Below are positions 6,497 through 13,799 of a stretch of DNA of 25,401 nucleotides, one piece after another. This stretch comes from an uncultured Eggerthellaceae bacterium (GTDB taxonomy: Bacteria > Actinomycetota > Coriobacteriia > Coriobacteriales > Eggerthellaceae): NCBI GenBank assembly GCA_934623455.1, contig CAKTVK010000023.1, positions 1 to 25,401 on the forward strand, written 5' to 3'. Position numbers and translations under genes: made by a program. Each line of letters starts with the position of its first letter. Within the stretch, counting starts at the first letter, position 1. Under the pieces are notes generated by a model that was not told where the DNA came from, ran no database searches, and saw only the letters and a list, made by a program, of their open reading frames with translations.

Positions 6497-7966
6497 ATGG
6501 CCGAAATTGAAAACAAAGGTAAGGCCACTGAGCAGGTATCTTTGTTCGAGAAGGTTCCAGAAGACAAGAAGCTTGGTGCGGGTGGTATTGCGTCTATTCT
6601 TTCCGGCGTTGTTTCGAGTTTGACCAAGCTTATGGGCGGCGGCATTGTGGCTTTCTACGCTGGTTGCTATGCCGGTTTAGGCGCTGCGGCCATTATGTTC
6701 GTGCTGAGCTTCGTTTTGACCACCCTGATTGGTCGTATCTCCTTTCAAGAAGGTCTTCCCAGCAACGTGACTTCTCGTTTGTATGTGTTTGGAACCAAGG
6801 GCTCTGCGCTAAATTCCATTATTTGGATTTTCTTGTTTGTGGGCACGCTGGCCATTGGTACGGTTCAGCTGGGAAATGCCATCATTTATTTCTTTGGCAT
6901 CGAGGGCGCTTTAGGCAAGAACATGCTGTACGTAGGCATCTCGGTGGTTTGGGTGCTCATGGCATTGTTTGGTATGAAAGTAATTGCCAAGTTGAACACC
7001 CTTTTCGTGGCGCTTCTTTTCGTGGCACTTGCTGTGGTGACTGTGCAGGTTGCTGCTGGTGGTCATCTGGTGGAGGCGCTGACTCATGGCGTTATGGTTC
7101 CTGATGTTACCCAGCTGGATGGCTTTGCATACGCGGTGAACTATTCCATTATGACTTCGGGCCTTATGGCTTTGTTCTCATCCGACTTTACGCGCTTCGT
7201 GCGAAAGGCCAGCGATGTAAACATGATTGCTTTGGTTGGCAGTTTCTTTGCGGTGCTGACGTATGTGTTTGGTGCGATTCTGGCTTACTACGGCTACGAT
7301 GTGTCGTACCAGTACTTCTTGGCACAGGGGCTTGATCCTTCGTCCGCTTCGCGCGCAGCCATTACGAACCCCGGCATCACGTTCGTGCTGTCGCTGGGCA
7401 TGGCGGGCATGATCATCATCTGCCTGTCGCAGCTGAAAGTGGAAACTTCCAACTCCATTAGTTCTTCGAATGCCATGTCTAATCTGTTCAACAGTCTGTT
7501 TGGTATTGAGCTGAAATGGCCTGTTGCTGTTGTTTTGACGAATGCCGTTGGTCTAATCTTTATTTTCGGCAACATTCTGGACAAGGTGAACTCCTTTATG
7601 TCGGTGGGCTCGATCTTGACCATGAGCTGGGGATTTTTGCTGATTACCGATTACTATATCGTGCGCGGGCGCATGCATATCGGTTCGAAGGGTATTGTTT
7701 CCCTGAAATATATTCCTGCGGTGAACTGGCGCGGCATTGTCACGATTGCGGTTTCTGCGATTGTGGGCTGCCTGGTGTACTTTAACGGTCTTGTAAGCGT
7801 TCCGGTTTTGGTGGTGGCTCCGTTGACTATGGGACTGCACATCTTGCTCAGCTTGCTGTTCAAAAAACAGGCACTGGCGAAAGATTCCGCTATGCGCAAT
7901 GCCGAATTTGCCGATCCCGAGCTTGCTTCCGAAGCGCAGGTTCGTCAGGAGCGTTGGGGAAAGTAG
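6497..7966 (+). CDS. NCS1/CodB-like purine-cytosine permease
   Basis: 489-residue membrane protein with about 12 helices, resembling the nucleobase:cation symporter-1 family (cytosine permease CodB and relatives). After a ~30-residue polar N-terminus come GGGIVAFYAGCYAGLGAA, then RISFQEGLPSNVTSRLYVFG. SSDFTRFVRKASD (about residue 235) corresponds to the conserved D-[FY]-[ST]-R-[FY] motif of NCS1 transporters, and SNSISSSNAMSN lies in the later substrate region. ATG 6497 is chosen because AGGGGAGGG precedes it at about 10 bases; in-frame ATGs at 6464 and 6470 would add 9-11 residues but sit at a hairpin that hides their ribosome site. It is flanked upstream by a terminator, so it is likely a single-gene unit. 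Substrate could be cytosine, a purine or another nitrogen heterocycle. Confidence 0.8.
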   Translation: MAEIENKGKATEQVSLFEKVPEDKKLGAGGIASILSGVVSSLTKLMGGGIVAFYAGCYAGLGAAAIMFVLSFVLTTLIGRISFQEGLPSNVTSRLYVFGTKGSALNSIIWIFLFVGTLAIGTVQLGNAIIYFFGIEGALGKNMLYVGISVVWVLMALFGMKVIAKLNTLFVALLFVALAVVTVQVAAGGHLVEALTHGVMVPDVTQLDGFAYAVNYSIMTSGLMALFSSDFTRFVRKASDVNMIALVGSFFAVLTYVFGAILAYYGYDVSYQYFLAQGLDPSSASRAAITNPGITFVLSLGMAGMIIICLSQLKVETSNSISSSNAMSNLFNSLFGIELKWPVAVVLTNAVGLIFIFGNILDKVNSFMSVGSILTMSWGFLLITDYYIVRGRMHIGSKGIVSLKYIPAVNWRGIVTIAVSAIVGCLVYFNGLVSVPVLVVAPLTMGLHILLSLLFKKQALAKDSAMRNAEFADPELASEAQVRQERWGK

Positions 7967-8073
7967 GGTCGGCTCTTGGCTCTTAGCCCGCATCCCTTTC
8001 TTGCGCCGTTCTTGGGGGTTACGTACGGCTTATGAAGGTCCCTCCCGTTTCCCAGGGGCGCTTCAAACCCATC

Positions 8074-8280
8074 TTGTCGAAAAAATCGCTCCAAAACGCG
8101 CAAATCGACGGTGCGGGGCAGGTGGAAAGGGACTGACCGCGCTTGAAGACGCCAAAGAATTCTTGCGATCTGGGCTTTTGTTAAGCGCGACGGAGCCGAA
8201 GCGTTTCGAACTGCCTTATCTGCGTCTGCGATATGCCCCGTACCGTCAATCTGAGCGTTTTCGTGTCCGTTTTTCGACAA
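8074..8280. repeat. Inverted-repeat element A (MITE-like, 207 bp)
   Basis: The first 47 bases (8074-8120, starting TTGTCGAAAA and ending CGGGGCA) match the reverse complement of the last 47 (8234-8280) without gaps at 37 of 47 positions, counted by eye. The ends read TTGTCGAAAA...TTTTCGACAA. The 113-bp centre has no transposase and no clear gene. Its arms resemble those of element B downstream (shared TTGTYGAAA and GCAAATCGACG). No target-site duplication was recognised. It may be a decayed non-autonomous transposable element or a mobile structured RNA. Confidence 0.6.
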
Positions 8281-8399
8281 CATGACCGCGATTCGATGTT
8301 TGTTGGAAGAAGCGGGGCTCGATCCAGGGCTAAATGGCAGTAATTCAGCGCTGAGCGGTTTTTGCTGGAAAAAAAGTTATACATTTCCGAGAATTATTC

Positions 8400-8427
8400 T
8401 TGACTAGAAATAATAAACGAGTATTAT
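8400..8427 (+). promoter_or_regulatory. Strong promoter TTGACT-16-TATTAT
   Basis: TTGACT (8400-8405) and TATTAT (8422-8427) are each one mismatch from the sigma-70-type consensus, with an AT-rich 16-base spacer and AT-rich upstream DNA. No gene follows; a terminator lies about 60-90 bases downstream. One of the best-looking promoters in the window. Confidence 0.6.
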
Positions 8428-8433
8428 ACGTGT

Positions 8434-8523
8434 CAAGAGGAAAGGCCCCCTCTTTCCTTCTTCTCTCTCCTCTTTACTTTATGTCTTGTCGAAAGCCGCC
8501 GTCTCAGGCGGCTTTCGACATTT
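8434..8523 (+). ncRNA. Putative ~90-nt small RNA, CU-rich
   Basis: Defined by the promoter at 8400-8427 and the terminator at 8487-8523; the start near 8434 is estimated from the -10 box. A 5' hairpin AGGAAAG/CTTTCCT (8438-8444 with 8452-8458) is followed by a mostly pyrimidine single-stranded linker (about 8459-8480) and the terminator. Such CU-rich linkers can pair with purine-rich Shine-Dalgarno sequences in regulatory sRNAs. No open frame with a ribosome site fits within it. Not recognised as a known family. Confidence 0.45.
8487..8523 (+). terminator. 14-bp perfect terminator hairpin
   Basis: TGTCGAAAGCCGCC (8487-8500) is perfectly complementary to GGCGGCTTTCGACA (8507-8520) with a 6-base loop, followed by TTTCTA. 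The stem is very strong; the T run is short. Confidence 0.65.
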
Positions 8524-8571
8524 CTAGGCGTTATCGCATAATTGTCAGGTACGGAAAGACCGTACCCCCGC

Positions 8572-8799
8572 TTGTTGAAATATCGGGGTCAAATTCGGGC
8601 AAATCGACGATATTCGGTGGTCTGGCCGACCTTTGATCGCTTGTTGCTGAGAGCGATTCAAGTCGACAGTTATCTGAACTGGGATTTTGCGGGCGCAACT
8701 TTTTAAGGAGCGAATATGGCCTCTAAAAGAGGCAGATTTGAGATTCCGAACCACCGAATATCGTCGATTTGCCCGAATTCGGGGGTCGTTTTCCAACAA
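8572..8799. repeat. Inverted-repeat element B (MITE-like, 228 bp)
   Basis: The 50-bp arms (8572-8621 and 8750-8799) match in inverted orientation at about 40 of 50 positions, counted by eye, including a perfect 30-bp block (8592-8621 with 8750-8779). The ends read TTGTTG...CAACAA. The centre (8622-8749) holds no transposase. Arms and part of the centre (a CTGGG-TTTTG-GCG run) resemble element A, so both likely derive from one family. The C/G-rich flanks (CCCCC left, GGGGG right) extend the dyad loosely. Confidence 0.7.
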
Positions 8800-8906
8800 G
8801 GGGGCGGGAAACTATAAGAAAAGCTCCCTATGGTTGCAAACACGATTCGTCTGCTGGCTATGCTCCGCCAATTTGAGAACGTTTCTGCGCCGTCTTTTCT
8901 GTAGCG

Positions 8907-8915
8907 TGTTACTAT
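8907..8915 (+). promoter_or_regulatory. Extended -10 promoter TGTTACTAT
   Basis: TG-T-TACTAT forms an extended -10 box 41 bases ahead of the PNPOx-like start; no clear -35 is present, as is common for extended -10 promoters. Confidence 0.45.
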
Positions 8916-8956
8916 GAAAATGCTTACGGCAGTTCATCTTTTTGAAAGGAACGCTC

Positions 8957-9355
8957 ATGGATAAAGTGCTGGAATTTTTGAAGAAGAACCCTACGTATTT
9001 CCTGGCAACGTGCGACGGCGATCAGCCCGAATCGCGTCCGTTTGGAACTATCGCCAGGTTCGAAGACAAGCTTTACATTCAAACGGGCCGTTCGAAGAAT
9101 GTGTTCAAGCAGATTGAAGAAAACCCCAAAATCAATATTTGCGGATGGGATCCCGAGGCGGGTGCTTGGTTGCGTATCGATGCTACGGCCGTGATCGATG
9201 ACCGCGATGAAGCAAGCGAAGCCGTGCTCAGTGAGTATCCGAACCTGCGCGCCCTGTATGCGCCGGGCGACGGCAATTGCGTGGTGTTTTACCTGAAAGA
9301 CGCCACGGCTCGCTTCTGCAGCTTTACGGCTCCCGAAGAAGTGCATACGTTCTGA
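8957..9355 (+). CDS. Pyridoxamine 5'-phosphate oxidase-like FMN-binding protein
   Basis: 132-residue protein with the split beta-barrel fold suggested by its sequence order: MDKVLEFLKKNPTYFLATCDGDQPESRPFG, then a short strand-rich segment (FEDKLYIQTGRSKNVFKQIEENPKINI) typical of small PNPOx-like flavoproteins. Such proteins bind FMN or F420 as dimers and act as reductases or detoxifying enzymes rather than in vitamin B6 synthesis. ATG 8957 follows GAAAGGA with a 6-base gap; an upstream in-frame alternative lacks support. Its last 67 bases overlap the 3' end of the convergent MFS gene. A 15-bp hairpin (9371-9404) follows its stop. Substrate unknown. Confidence 0.82.
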   Translation: MDKVLEFLKKNPTYFLATCDGDQPESRPFGTIARFEDKLYIQTGRSKNVFKQIEENPKINICGWDPEAGAWLRIDATAVIDDRDEASEAVLSEYPNLRALYAPGDGNCVVFYLKDATARFCSFTAPEEVHTF

Positions 9356-10713
9356 TCAATGCGTCCGCTTCGTACGCCGCTGCGCGTTTGCGCGGCGGCG
9401 TACGTGCCTGCAGCCGCCTTCGCGCTTGCGCCGGCGCCTGCACCCGCAGGCGCCACGCTTGCCTTCGCGCCGGCATTCGCGCGTGTATTCCTGCGCGCCT
9501 CCGCACGGGGGGCATAGCGCAGGTAAGTGCCCACCACAATCAAGGCGCACACGGCGGCTGCAGCCGCCAGAATCTCGTACGAAATCACGTATGAATGGCA
9601 CAGGTCCATAAGGGGGCCCGGCACCATGCTGAATAGAAAACCGCCCATAACATAGGCAATCTGCAAGTTCTTCACTGTTGACGTTAAGCGCTCGGGTGTG
9701 GAAAGCTCAATGGACCACAGCGAAATGCCCACCGAGCCCAAGGTAACACCGGAACCGAAAAGCACCGCTGCCAAGAACGGAAAGACAGGATTAAGGCTGC
9801 TCAGGCACGCAAAAATAAGTCCTGCGAACATAAAGGCGAACAAAATGATGGTGCCGCGAATCGTCCCGATAAGGTCAAACAGGAAACCACTGGCGAACTT
9901 GCCCACGGTCAGCGCCAGGCCCATAAGTGCAATAATCGTTGCAGCGTTCAGCGTGCTGATGCCTTCCGATGTAAGCAAAATGGAGAAGTAGTTCGACGCA
10001 TCAATAGCAACGGCACCCAGAAGCGCGCACCCCACAATCAGAATAGCCATGGCTGGTTTGGGCAGCGGTTCTTTTCGCGGATTATGCTCCGACGCTTTTG
10101 CGGCACCAGCGGCGCCTTCCTTGTGGTAGGGCGTAAGTCCCATTTCGGCGGGGTCGTCGCGCAGCAGCGCGAAAATCACGGCGCCCAGCGCAAGAGCAAC
10201 CAGGGCTTCGAATCTGAAACCCCAGCTCAACGAAACGTTCTCGATGATACGCGCTACAATAGGCGAAAGCAAAAGCGAAGATAGGCCGCTTCCCATGGTT
10301 GCGATGCCCACGGCGGTTCCCACGCCCGTGGCAAACCAACGGCGTGTGATAAGCGTGACCACTACCATGCCGCCCAGTCCGTAGCCAATGCCGGCAAAAA
10401 ATGCGCCCGCGAAGTATTCCGTCATGGTGTTGGCCAGGGAAAACAGGAAAAATCCCACGCTCGTGAACACCGTTGCAAGAGCGGCTCCGCGACGCGCGCC
10501 CAAGGCGTTCACGTAGCGATCAACGAAGAACATGCACGAGAACGAAACAAGCGTGCGTGCCGCTAAAACAAGCGAGCCGCCAGTGTTTCCCACGGCAGGC
10601 TCGGCAGCTAGATATGGTTGGAAAACGTTAAATGACGTACTCGGAAGCCCCACGTTCACGAAGAAAATCAAAAAACAGCAGAGGCATATAAGGCGTTCAT
10701 AATGGTTTTTCAT
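9289..10713 (-). CDS. MFS transporter with Ala-rich C-terminal tail
   Basis: 474-residue major facilitator protein on the minus strand with about 12 membrane helices. MKNHYERLICLCCFLIFFVNVGLPS forms helix 1, an FVDRYVNALGARRG loop lies in the motif-A position, and GAFFAGIGYGLGGMVVVTLITRRWF resembles helix 4 to 5 of oxalate/monocarboxylate-type members. A central polar loop (HKEGAAGAAKASEHNPRK) separates the halves. Start 10713 is chosen because the hydrophobic helix begins there; the frame extends 26 residues further with no better signal and no strong ribosome site is visible. After the last helix (LIVVGTYLRYAPRAEARR) comes a ~75-residue Ala/Gly/Arg-rich tail with no domain, which reads through a hairpin and into the convergent flavoprotein gene. 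Substrate unknown. Confidence 0.8.
   Translation of the reverse strand: MKNHYERLICLCCFLIFFVNVGLPSTSFNVFQPYLAAEPAVGNTGGSLVLAARTLVSFSCMFFVDRYVNALGARRGAALATVFTSVGFFLFSLANTMTEYFAGAFFAGIGYGLGGMVVVTLITRRWFATGVGTAVGIATMGSGLSSLLLSPIVARIIENVSLSWGFRFEALVALALGAVIFALLRDDPAEMGLTPYHKEGAAGAAKASEHNPRKEPLPKPAMAILIVGCALLGAVAIDASNYFSILLTSEGISTLNAATIIALMGLALTVGKFASGFLFDLIGTIRGTIILFAFMFAGLIFACLSSLNPVFPFLAAVLFGSGVTLGSVGISLWSIELSTPERLTSTVKNLQIAYVMGGFLFSMVPGPLMDLCHSYVISYEILAAAAAVCALIVVGTYLRYAPRAEARRNTRANAGAKASVAPAGAGAGASAKAAAGTYAAAQTRSGVRSGRIDQNVCTSSGAVKLQKRAVASFR
9371..9404. terminator. 15-bp hairpin between convergent genes, no T run
   Basis: CGTACGCCGCTGCGC (9371-9385) pairs with the following arm (9390-9404) through a GTTT loop, with one G-T pair. 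It lies 15 bases after the flavoprotein stop but inside the MFS tail-coding sequence. Neither side has a T run, so it may act as a bidirectional transcript end or RNA-stabilising structure. Confidence 0.45.
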
Positions 10714-10842
10714 GATTCGATTAATTTCAAGCTCGCTTTTCGTCTCTCGGCGGTGTCCCGTGTTTGCGCAAGAGCGTGCAGCGTTTCGCATGTGTTGCGT
10801 TCAGATGTGCGGCGGCGTCGTCAAGTTAGTTTTTTCCCTACT

Positions 10843-10874
10843 GTAAACATTCTGCCACTCATTCTGCCGTAAAC
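10843..10874. repeat. Paired direct repeats GTAAAC and CATTCTGCC
   Basis: The order is GTAAAC-CATTCTGCC-CATTCTGCC-GTAAAC with small overlaps: CATTCTGCC at 10849-10857 and 10860-10868, one helical turn apart, flanked by GTAAAC at 10843-10848 and 10869-10874. Possibly a regulator-binding site upstream of the MFS gene. Confidence 0.35.
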
Positions 10875-10912
10875 TTTGCAAGCGGGTAAAATACCGCGCA
10901 AACAAGCGTTAT

Positions 10913-10956
10913 GACACAATTACGACACATTTTGGGCATAATTCGGGCACATTTCG
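10913..10956. promoter_or_regulatory. Four tandem 11-bp repeats, consensus GRCAYAWTTHB
   Basis: Units GACACAATTAC, GACACATTTTG, GGCATAATTCG and GGCACATTTCG follow one another without gaps at exactly one-helical-turn spacing. Same-face direct repeats of this kind are typical of cooperative response-regulator or architectural-protein sites. They sit between the divergent MFS and tilS genes. The binding factor is unknown. Confidence 0.5.
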
Positions 10957-10978
10957 CGGCGAAGTCGCGCAGTGTGAC

Positions 10979-11245
10979 GAAGGGTCCAGTGCTATGCGAC
11001 GTGCCGCCTGGAACAGGGGACGGAGGTTTGTTCCATTTGCTGGCGCGAAAGCGCGGGGTGCACAGCGAAGCGTCCGGTGCTGCGCGACGGGCTTGGGCGA
11101 AGCGGTTCGGCGAGGCTCGGCATCGTGAGGCCACCCTGGGCGCGGCGTGAAGCGAAGGGTCCAGCGTTGCAAGGCCACCTGGAGCGCGGCGGCGAGACCG
11201 CGGGCGTGTGGTCCGGAATGCACCGTCATCGCGAACGACGCAAAA
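10979..11245. repeat. ~87-88-bp GC-rich imperfect tandem repeat, about 3 units
   Basis: Unit starts GAAGGGTCCAG (10979), GAAGCGTCCGG (11067) and GAAGGGTCCAG (11154) are 88 and 87 bases apart. Units 1 and 2 also share GTGCT-N2-GCGAC; units 1 and 3 each contain a TCCAG/CTGGA hairpin. The end (CGTCATCGCGAACGACG, near 11223) resembles widespread intergenic REP-type repeats. Non-coding by appearance; function unknown. Confidence 0.45.
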
Positions 11246-11272
11246 GCGAAAATGAAAGAAAAGGATGACTGC

Positions 11273-12379
11273 GTGAACATCATTGACCAGGTGAAAGACA
11301 CCATAATTCAGCGAGGCCTTGCTACGCCTGAAACGCCGGTGCTTCTCATGGTGTCGGGCGGCTCGGATTCGACTGCTCTGGCTTATATTGCCTATGAGTT
11401 GCGCAAACGGCAGGCAATTGGTCCTTTGGCCATGCTTCACGTGAACCATATGCTGCGCGGTGAAAACTCCGATGCCGACGCTGAATTCGTGGCGCATCTT
11501 GCGCAGCTGCTTGAAATTCCCCTGTTCGCAGCGCAGGTTGACATCGCGCGACTCGTTCAGGAAGAAGCTGGCAACACGGAGGCCATCGCGCGCCGTGAGC
11601 GCTACGCGCTTGCCGCCGATGCGCTGCAGAGCTTGTGCGCCCATGCGGGTGTGCCTTTGTCGCAAGGCCGCGTATTCACGGCGCACACGCAAGATGATCG
11701 CGTGGAAACGTTCTACATGCGCTCCATTGTGGGCACAGGCCCCGGGGGCTTCCGCTCCATGACGTACCGGAACGGATGCATCTGCCGGCCGCTTCTTGAT
11801 GAAAGTCGTCAGAATTTGCGCGACTACCTTATGGTGCGTCGCGATAGCGATCAGTCTGTTTGCGCTGATGAAAACGGTAATTTATGGCGCGAAGACGAAA
11901 CGAACGAGTGTCTGGACTACTTCCGCAACTATGTGCGCCAGGAAATCGTGCCGCGCGCGGTGGAAAAGAACCCCAAGCTGCTCGTTACCCTGTGCCGCAC
12001 AATGAATCTTATTGCGGATGAAGATGATTACCTGTCCCAATGCGCTGATACACTGTACGAAGAGCATGTTTCCTGGTTGAGCACTCTGCCGGGACGCGAG
12101 CCGGAATACGATGCGGGTTGCGTTTTGTCCCCTTCGCTGGGGCAGCAGGCGCCCGTGATGCAGCGTCGTGTTGTGATGCGCGTGCTGCAGGAGATGCTCG
12201 GGTTTGACGAACGCGTGGAAACTGCATCGGTCCAGGCGGTTTGTCAAGCGTATGACCAGGGAAAACCCGTGAGCGGCTACGTCACAAACATCCAGGGTGA
12301 CTTAGCGGTAAGCGCGAATAAGCAAGGTGTTCGCCTTGAGCCGATGAGCGCGTTTCGCGCTCGTCGAAAGAGAGGGTAA
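11273..12379 (+). CDS. tilS: tRNA(Ile)-lysidine synthase
   Basis: 368-residue enzyme that joins lysine to C34 of the CAU-anticodon tRNA-Ile using ATP, so the tRNA reads AUA. The N-type ATP pyrophosphatase loop SGGSDS is at residues 28-33; HVNHMLRGENSDADAEFV and FTAHTQDDRVETFYMRSIVGTG are further TilS signatures, as is RPLLDESRQNLRDYL. The C-terminal ~100 residues are weakly conserved and the protein is shorter than E. coli TilS, close to the compact form. GTG 11273 is preferred because AAAAGGA precedes it by 7 bases and places the loop at the usual distance; ATG 11252 is a weaker option. In many bacteria tilS sits next to hpt and ftsH; here it is followed by a DUF2284 gene and maf. Confidence 0.92.
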   Translation: MNIIDQVKDTIIQRGLATPETPVLLMVSGGSDSTALAYIAYELRKRQAIGPLAMLHVNHMLRGENSDADAEFVAHLAQLLEIPLFAAQVDIARLVQEEAGNTEAIARRERYALAADALQSLCAHAGVPLSQGRVFTAHTQDDRVETFYMRSIVGTGPGGFRSMTYRNGCICRPLLDESRQNLRDYLMVRRDSDQSVCADENGNLWREDETNECLDYFRNYVRQEIVPRAVEKNPKLLVTLCRTMNLIADEDDYLSQCADTLYEEHVSWLSTLPGREPEYDAGCVLSPSLGQQAPVMQRRVVMRVLQEMLGFDERVETASVQAVCQAYDQGKPVSGYVTNIQGDLAVSANKQGVRLEPMSAFRARRKRG

Positions 12380-12522
12380 GCGAAAGGCACAGGAAGCAAG
12401 AGCGCGGCGCAAGCAGAACGGCACGTGCGAAGCGAAAGAGGAAGCGCGAAAATACGAAGCACGTGACAAAATGCAATGCGCCCGAAAGAGCGAAAAGCGC
12501 AAGCAAAGAGAAAGGGTTTAGC
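12380..12522. other. Purine-rich intergenic stretch
   Basis: The plus strand is strongly purine-biased and built from variants of GCGAA, AAGCG and GAAAG, continuing a trend that begins in the last codons of tilS. No hairpin with a T run is visible. A short decayed repeat tract is possible. Confidence 0.35.
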
Positions 12523-13047
12523 ATGGAGATCGAAGAGGTTATCGAAAGCGTTGGGTTTGACTGCGTTGGTTCGTGCCCGACCGACGGCCTGCAAGTGCGC
12601 GAAGAAGTGCGCGACATGTGCGCTGCTGGCCGCTGTCAGATTTACGGTCATTCGTGGGCATGCCCCCCGAACTGCGGCGACCTGGATTATTTCGACAAGT
12701 TTATCCACGAAAAGAAGACGTGCTACGTGGTGCAAACGGTGGGCGATCTGGAAGACGACTTCGATATTGAAACCATGATGGAAGCCGAGCAGCAGCAAAA
12801 GGAGCGTGTGCTTGAGCTGCATAAACTGCTCAGCGAGAGCTTCCCCGCGGCGCGCGTTTTGTCATCGGGCACCTGCACGCTGTGCAAGCCGTGCGCATAT
12901 CCCGATGAGCCGTGCCGCTTCCCCGATCGCGCCATGGTGTCCATGGAGGCAGCCGGCCTGGTGGTAAGCGACGTGTGCACGCAGGCGGGCATTCCGTACA
13001 ACCACGGCAAGCAGACTATCGCATATTCGAGCTGCGTTTTGATTTAG
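12523..13047 (+). CDS. DUF2284 putative metal-binding protein
   Basis: 174-residue cysteine-rich protein of the DUF2284 family, predicted to bind metal or an Fe-S cluster; no biochemical role is established that I can cite. Cysteines cluster as CAAGRCQIYGHSWACPPNCG (residues about 31-51), SGTCTLCKPCAYPDEPCRFP (about 113-131), and the C-terminal YSSC. The CPP-x-C motif and the TCxLCxxC motif are characteristic. ATG 12523 is preceded by AAAGAGAAAGGG. It sits between tilS and maf, 44 bases from the maf start, so the two may be cotranscribed. Members occur mostly in anaerobes, which fits the rest of the window. Confidence 0.8.
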   Translation: MEIEEVIESVGFDCVGSCPTDGLQVREEVRDMCAAGRCQIYGHSWACPPNCGDLDYFDKFIHEKKTCYVVQTVGDLEDDFDIETMMEAEQQQKERVLELHKLLSESFPAARVLSSGTCTLCKPCAYPDEPCRFPDRAMVSMEAAGLVVSDVCTQAGIPYNHGKQTIAYSSCVLI

Positions 13048-13091
13048 CGGCTCTATCAGGTAAAACGTAGGAAAGAACTAGGTGTAAAGCA

Positions 13092-13799
13092 GTGGAAGAG
13101 CGTAATTTGCATGACGAAGGGACTCGTTCGAGGGATTGTGCGAGCGGGGGCGCGTGCGAATCCGCGTTACCTGTTTTCGACGTGATTCTTGCTAGCTCCA
13201 GCCCGCGTCGCAAACAGCTGCTTGAGCAGGCGGGCGTTGCTTTCACGGTCTTGAGCGCCGATGTTGACGAGTCGCTTGAACCCGATGACCTGGCCCAACC
13301 CGACCAAGCATGCCGCAAGTTGGCGGAGCGCAAAGCGCAAGCGGTGGTGCAGCAAGTTCTTTCCGACCCCAGTTACGTGGGCTCGTTTGTGGTGCTGGGT
13401 TCCGACACCATGGTGGTGTGCGATGGCGAAATCTTCGGTAAACCCGCAGATGAGGCCGATGCAACGCGCATGCTGTCCCGTTTGGCGGGGCGCTCGCATG
13501 AAGTCATGACATCGGTTTCCCTGTGGATGGTCATGGCGCCCGCCGATCAAGATTTATCGTTGGGCTTTCGCTCGTTTGTGGATACGAGCATTGTCACGTT
13601 TAAAGACTTGACCAGCGAAGACATTGCTGAATACCTGGCAGAAGGCGAATCGTTCGACAAGGCGGGTGCTTACGCTATCCAAGGCGCCGGCGCTCGCTTG
13701 GTCGAACGTGTTCATGGCAGCATGGATACGGTGATTGGCTTGCCGGTAGAGCGGCTGATACGCGAATACGGTGACATTCTGCTTCCAACTGCTCCGTAA
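13092..13799 (+). CDS. maf: Maf-family nucleotide pyrophosphatase
   Basis: 235-residue Maf/YhdE-type enzyme that hydrolyses dTTP/UTP-like or modified nucleoside triphosphates to monophosphates; Bacillus Maf was first linked to septum formation. Signature ILASSSPRRKQLLEQAG is at residues 32-48, followed by LAERKAQAV, VLGSDTMV (the catalytic acid region) and the C-terminal AYAIQGAGARLVERVHGSMDTVIGLP. The start is GTG 13092; no in-frame ATG lies between it and the motif, so the protein has ~30 residues ahead of the conserved core, longer than usual. The ribosome site is weak (AGGTG, about 10 bases away). The leader's real extent is uncertain: a start at a later GTG would leave no room for the fold. 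Confidence 0.9.
   Translation: MEERNLHDEGTRSRDCASGGACESALPVFDVILASSSPRRKQLLEQAGVAFTVLSADVDESLEPDDLAQPDQACRKLAERKAQAVVQQVLSDPSYVGSFVVLGSDTMVVCDGEIFGKPADEADATRMLSRLAGRSHEVMTSVSLWMVMAPADQDLSLGFRSFVDTSIVTFKDLTSEDIAEYLAEGESFDKAGAYAIQGAGARLVERVHGSMDTVIGLPVERLIREYGDILLPTAP

Larger units (their letters stand above)
7967..8956. other. ~990-bp gene-free accessory region
   Basis: No convincing gene: the open frames at 7899-8285 (+), 7945-8283 (-) and 8545-8799 (-) lack ribosome sites and run across inverted-repeat arms. The region contains two related inverted-repeat elements (8074-8280 and 8572-8799) with a promoter-terminator unit between them (8400-8523). Bases 7967-8073 and 8800-8900 show nothing I can interpret. 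Confidence 0.6.
10714..11272. other. Divergent intergenic region between the MFS gene and tilS
   Basis: 559 bases with no supported gene; minus-strand frames here are repeat-derived. It contains GTAAAC and CATTCTGCC direct repeats (10843-10874), four phased 11-bp repeats (10913-10956) and a GC-rich ~87-bp tandem repeat (from 10979). The promoters of both divergent genes should lie here; CATAAT (10937-10942) on the plus strand is the only -10-like box I can point to. Confidence 0.55.

Noticed and set aside
7899..8285. Plus- and minus-strand open frames after the permease (also 7945-8283 minus)
   Set aside because: They span the inverted arms of element A, have no ribosome site and show no recognisable protein features.
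8545..8799. 84-residue minus-strand frame across element B
   Set aside because: Its two ends are translations of the same inverted repeat arms, so the frame is a by-product of the repeat.
10859..11692. 277-residue minus-strand frame upstream of and overlapping tilS
   Set aside because: It reads through the GC-rich tandem repeat and antisense to the tilS ATP-loop region; no conserved features.
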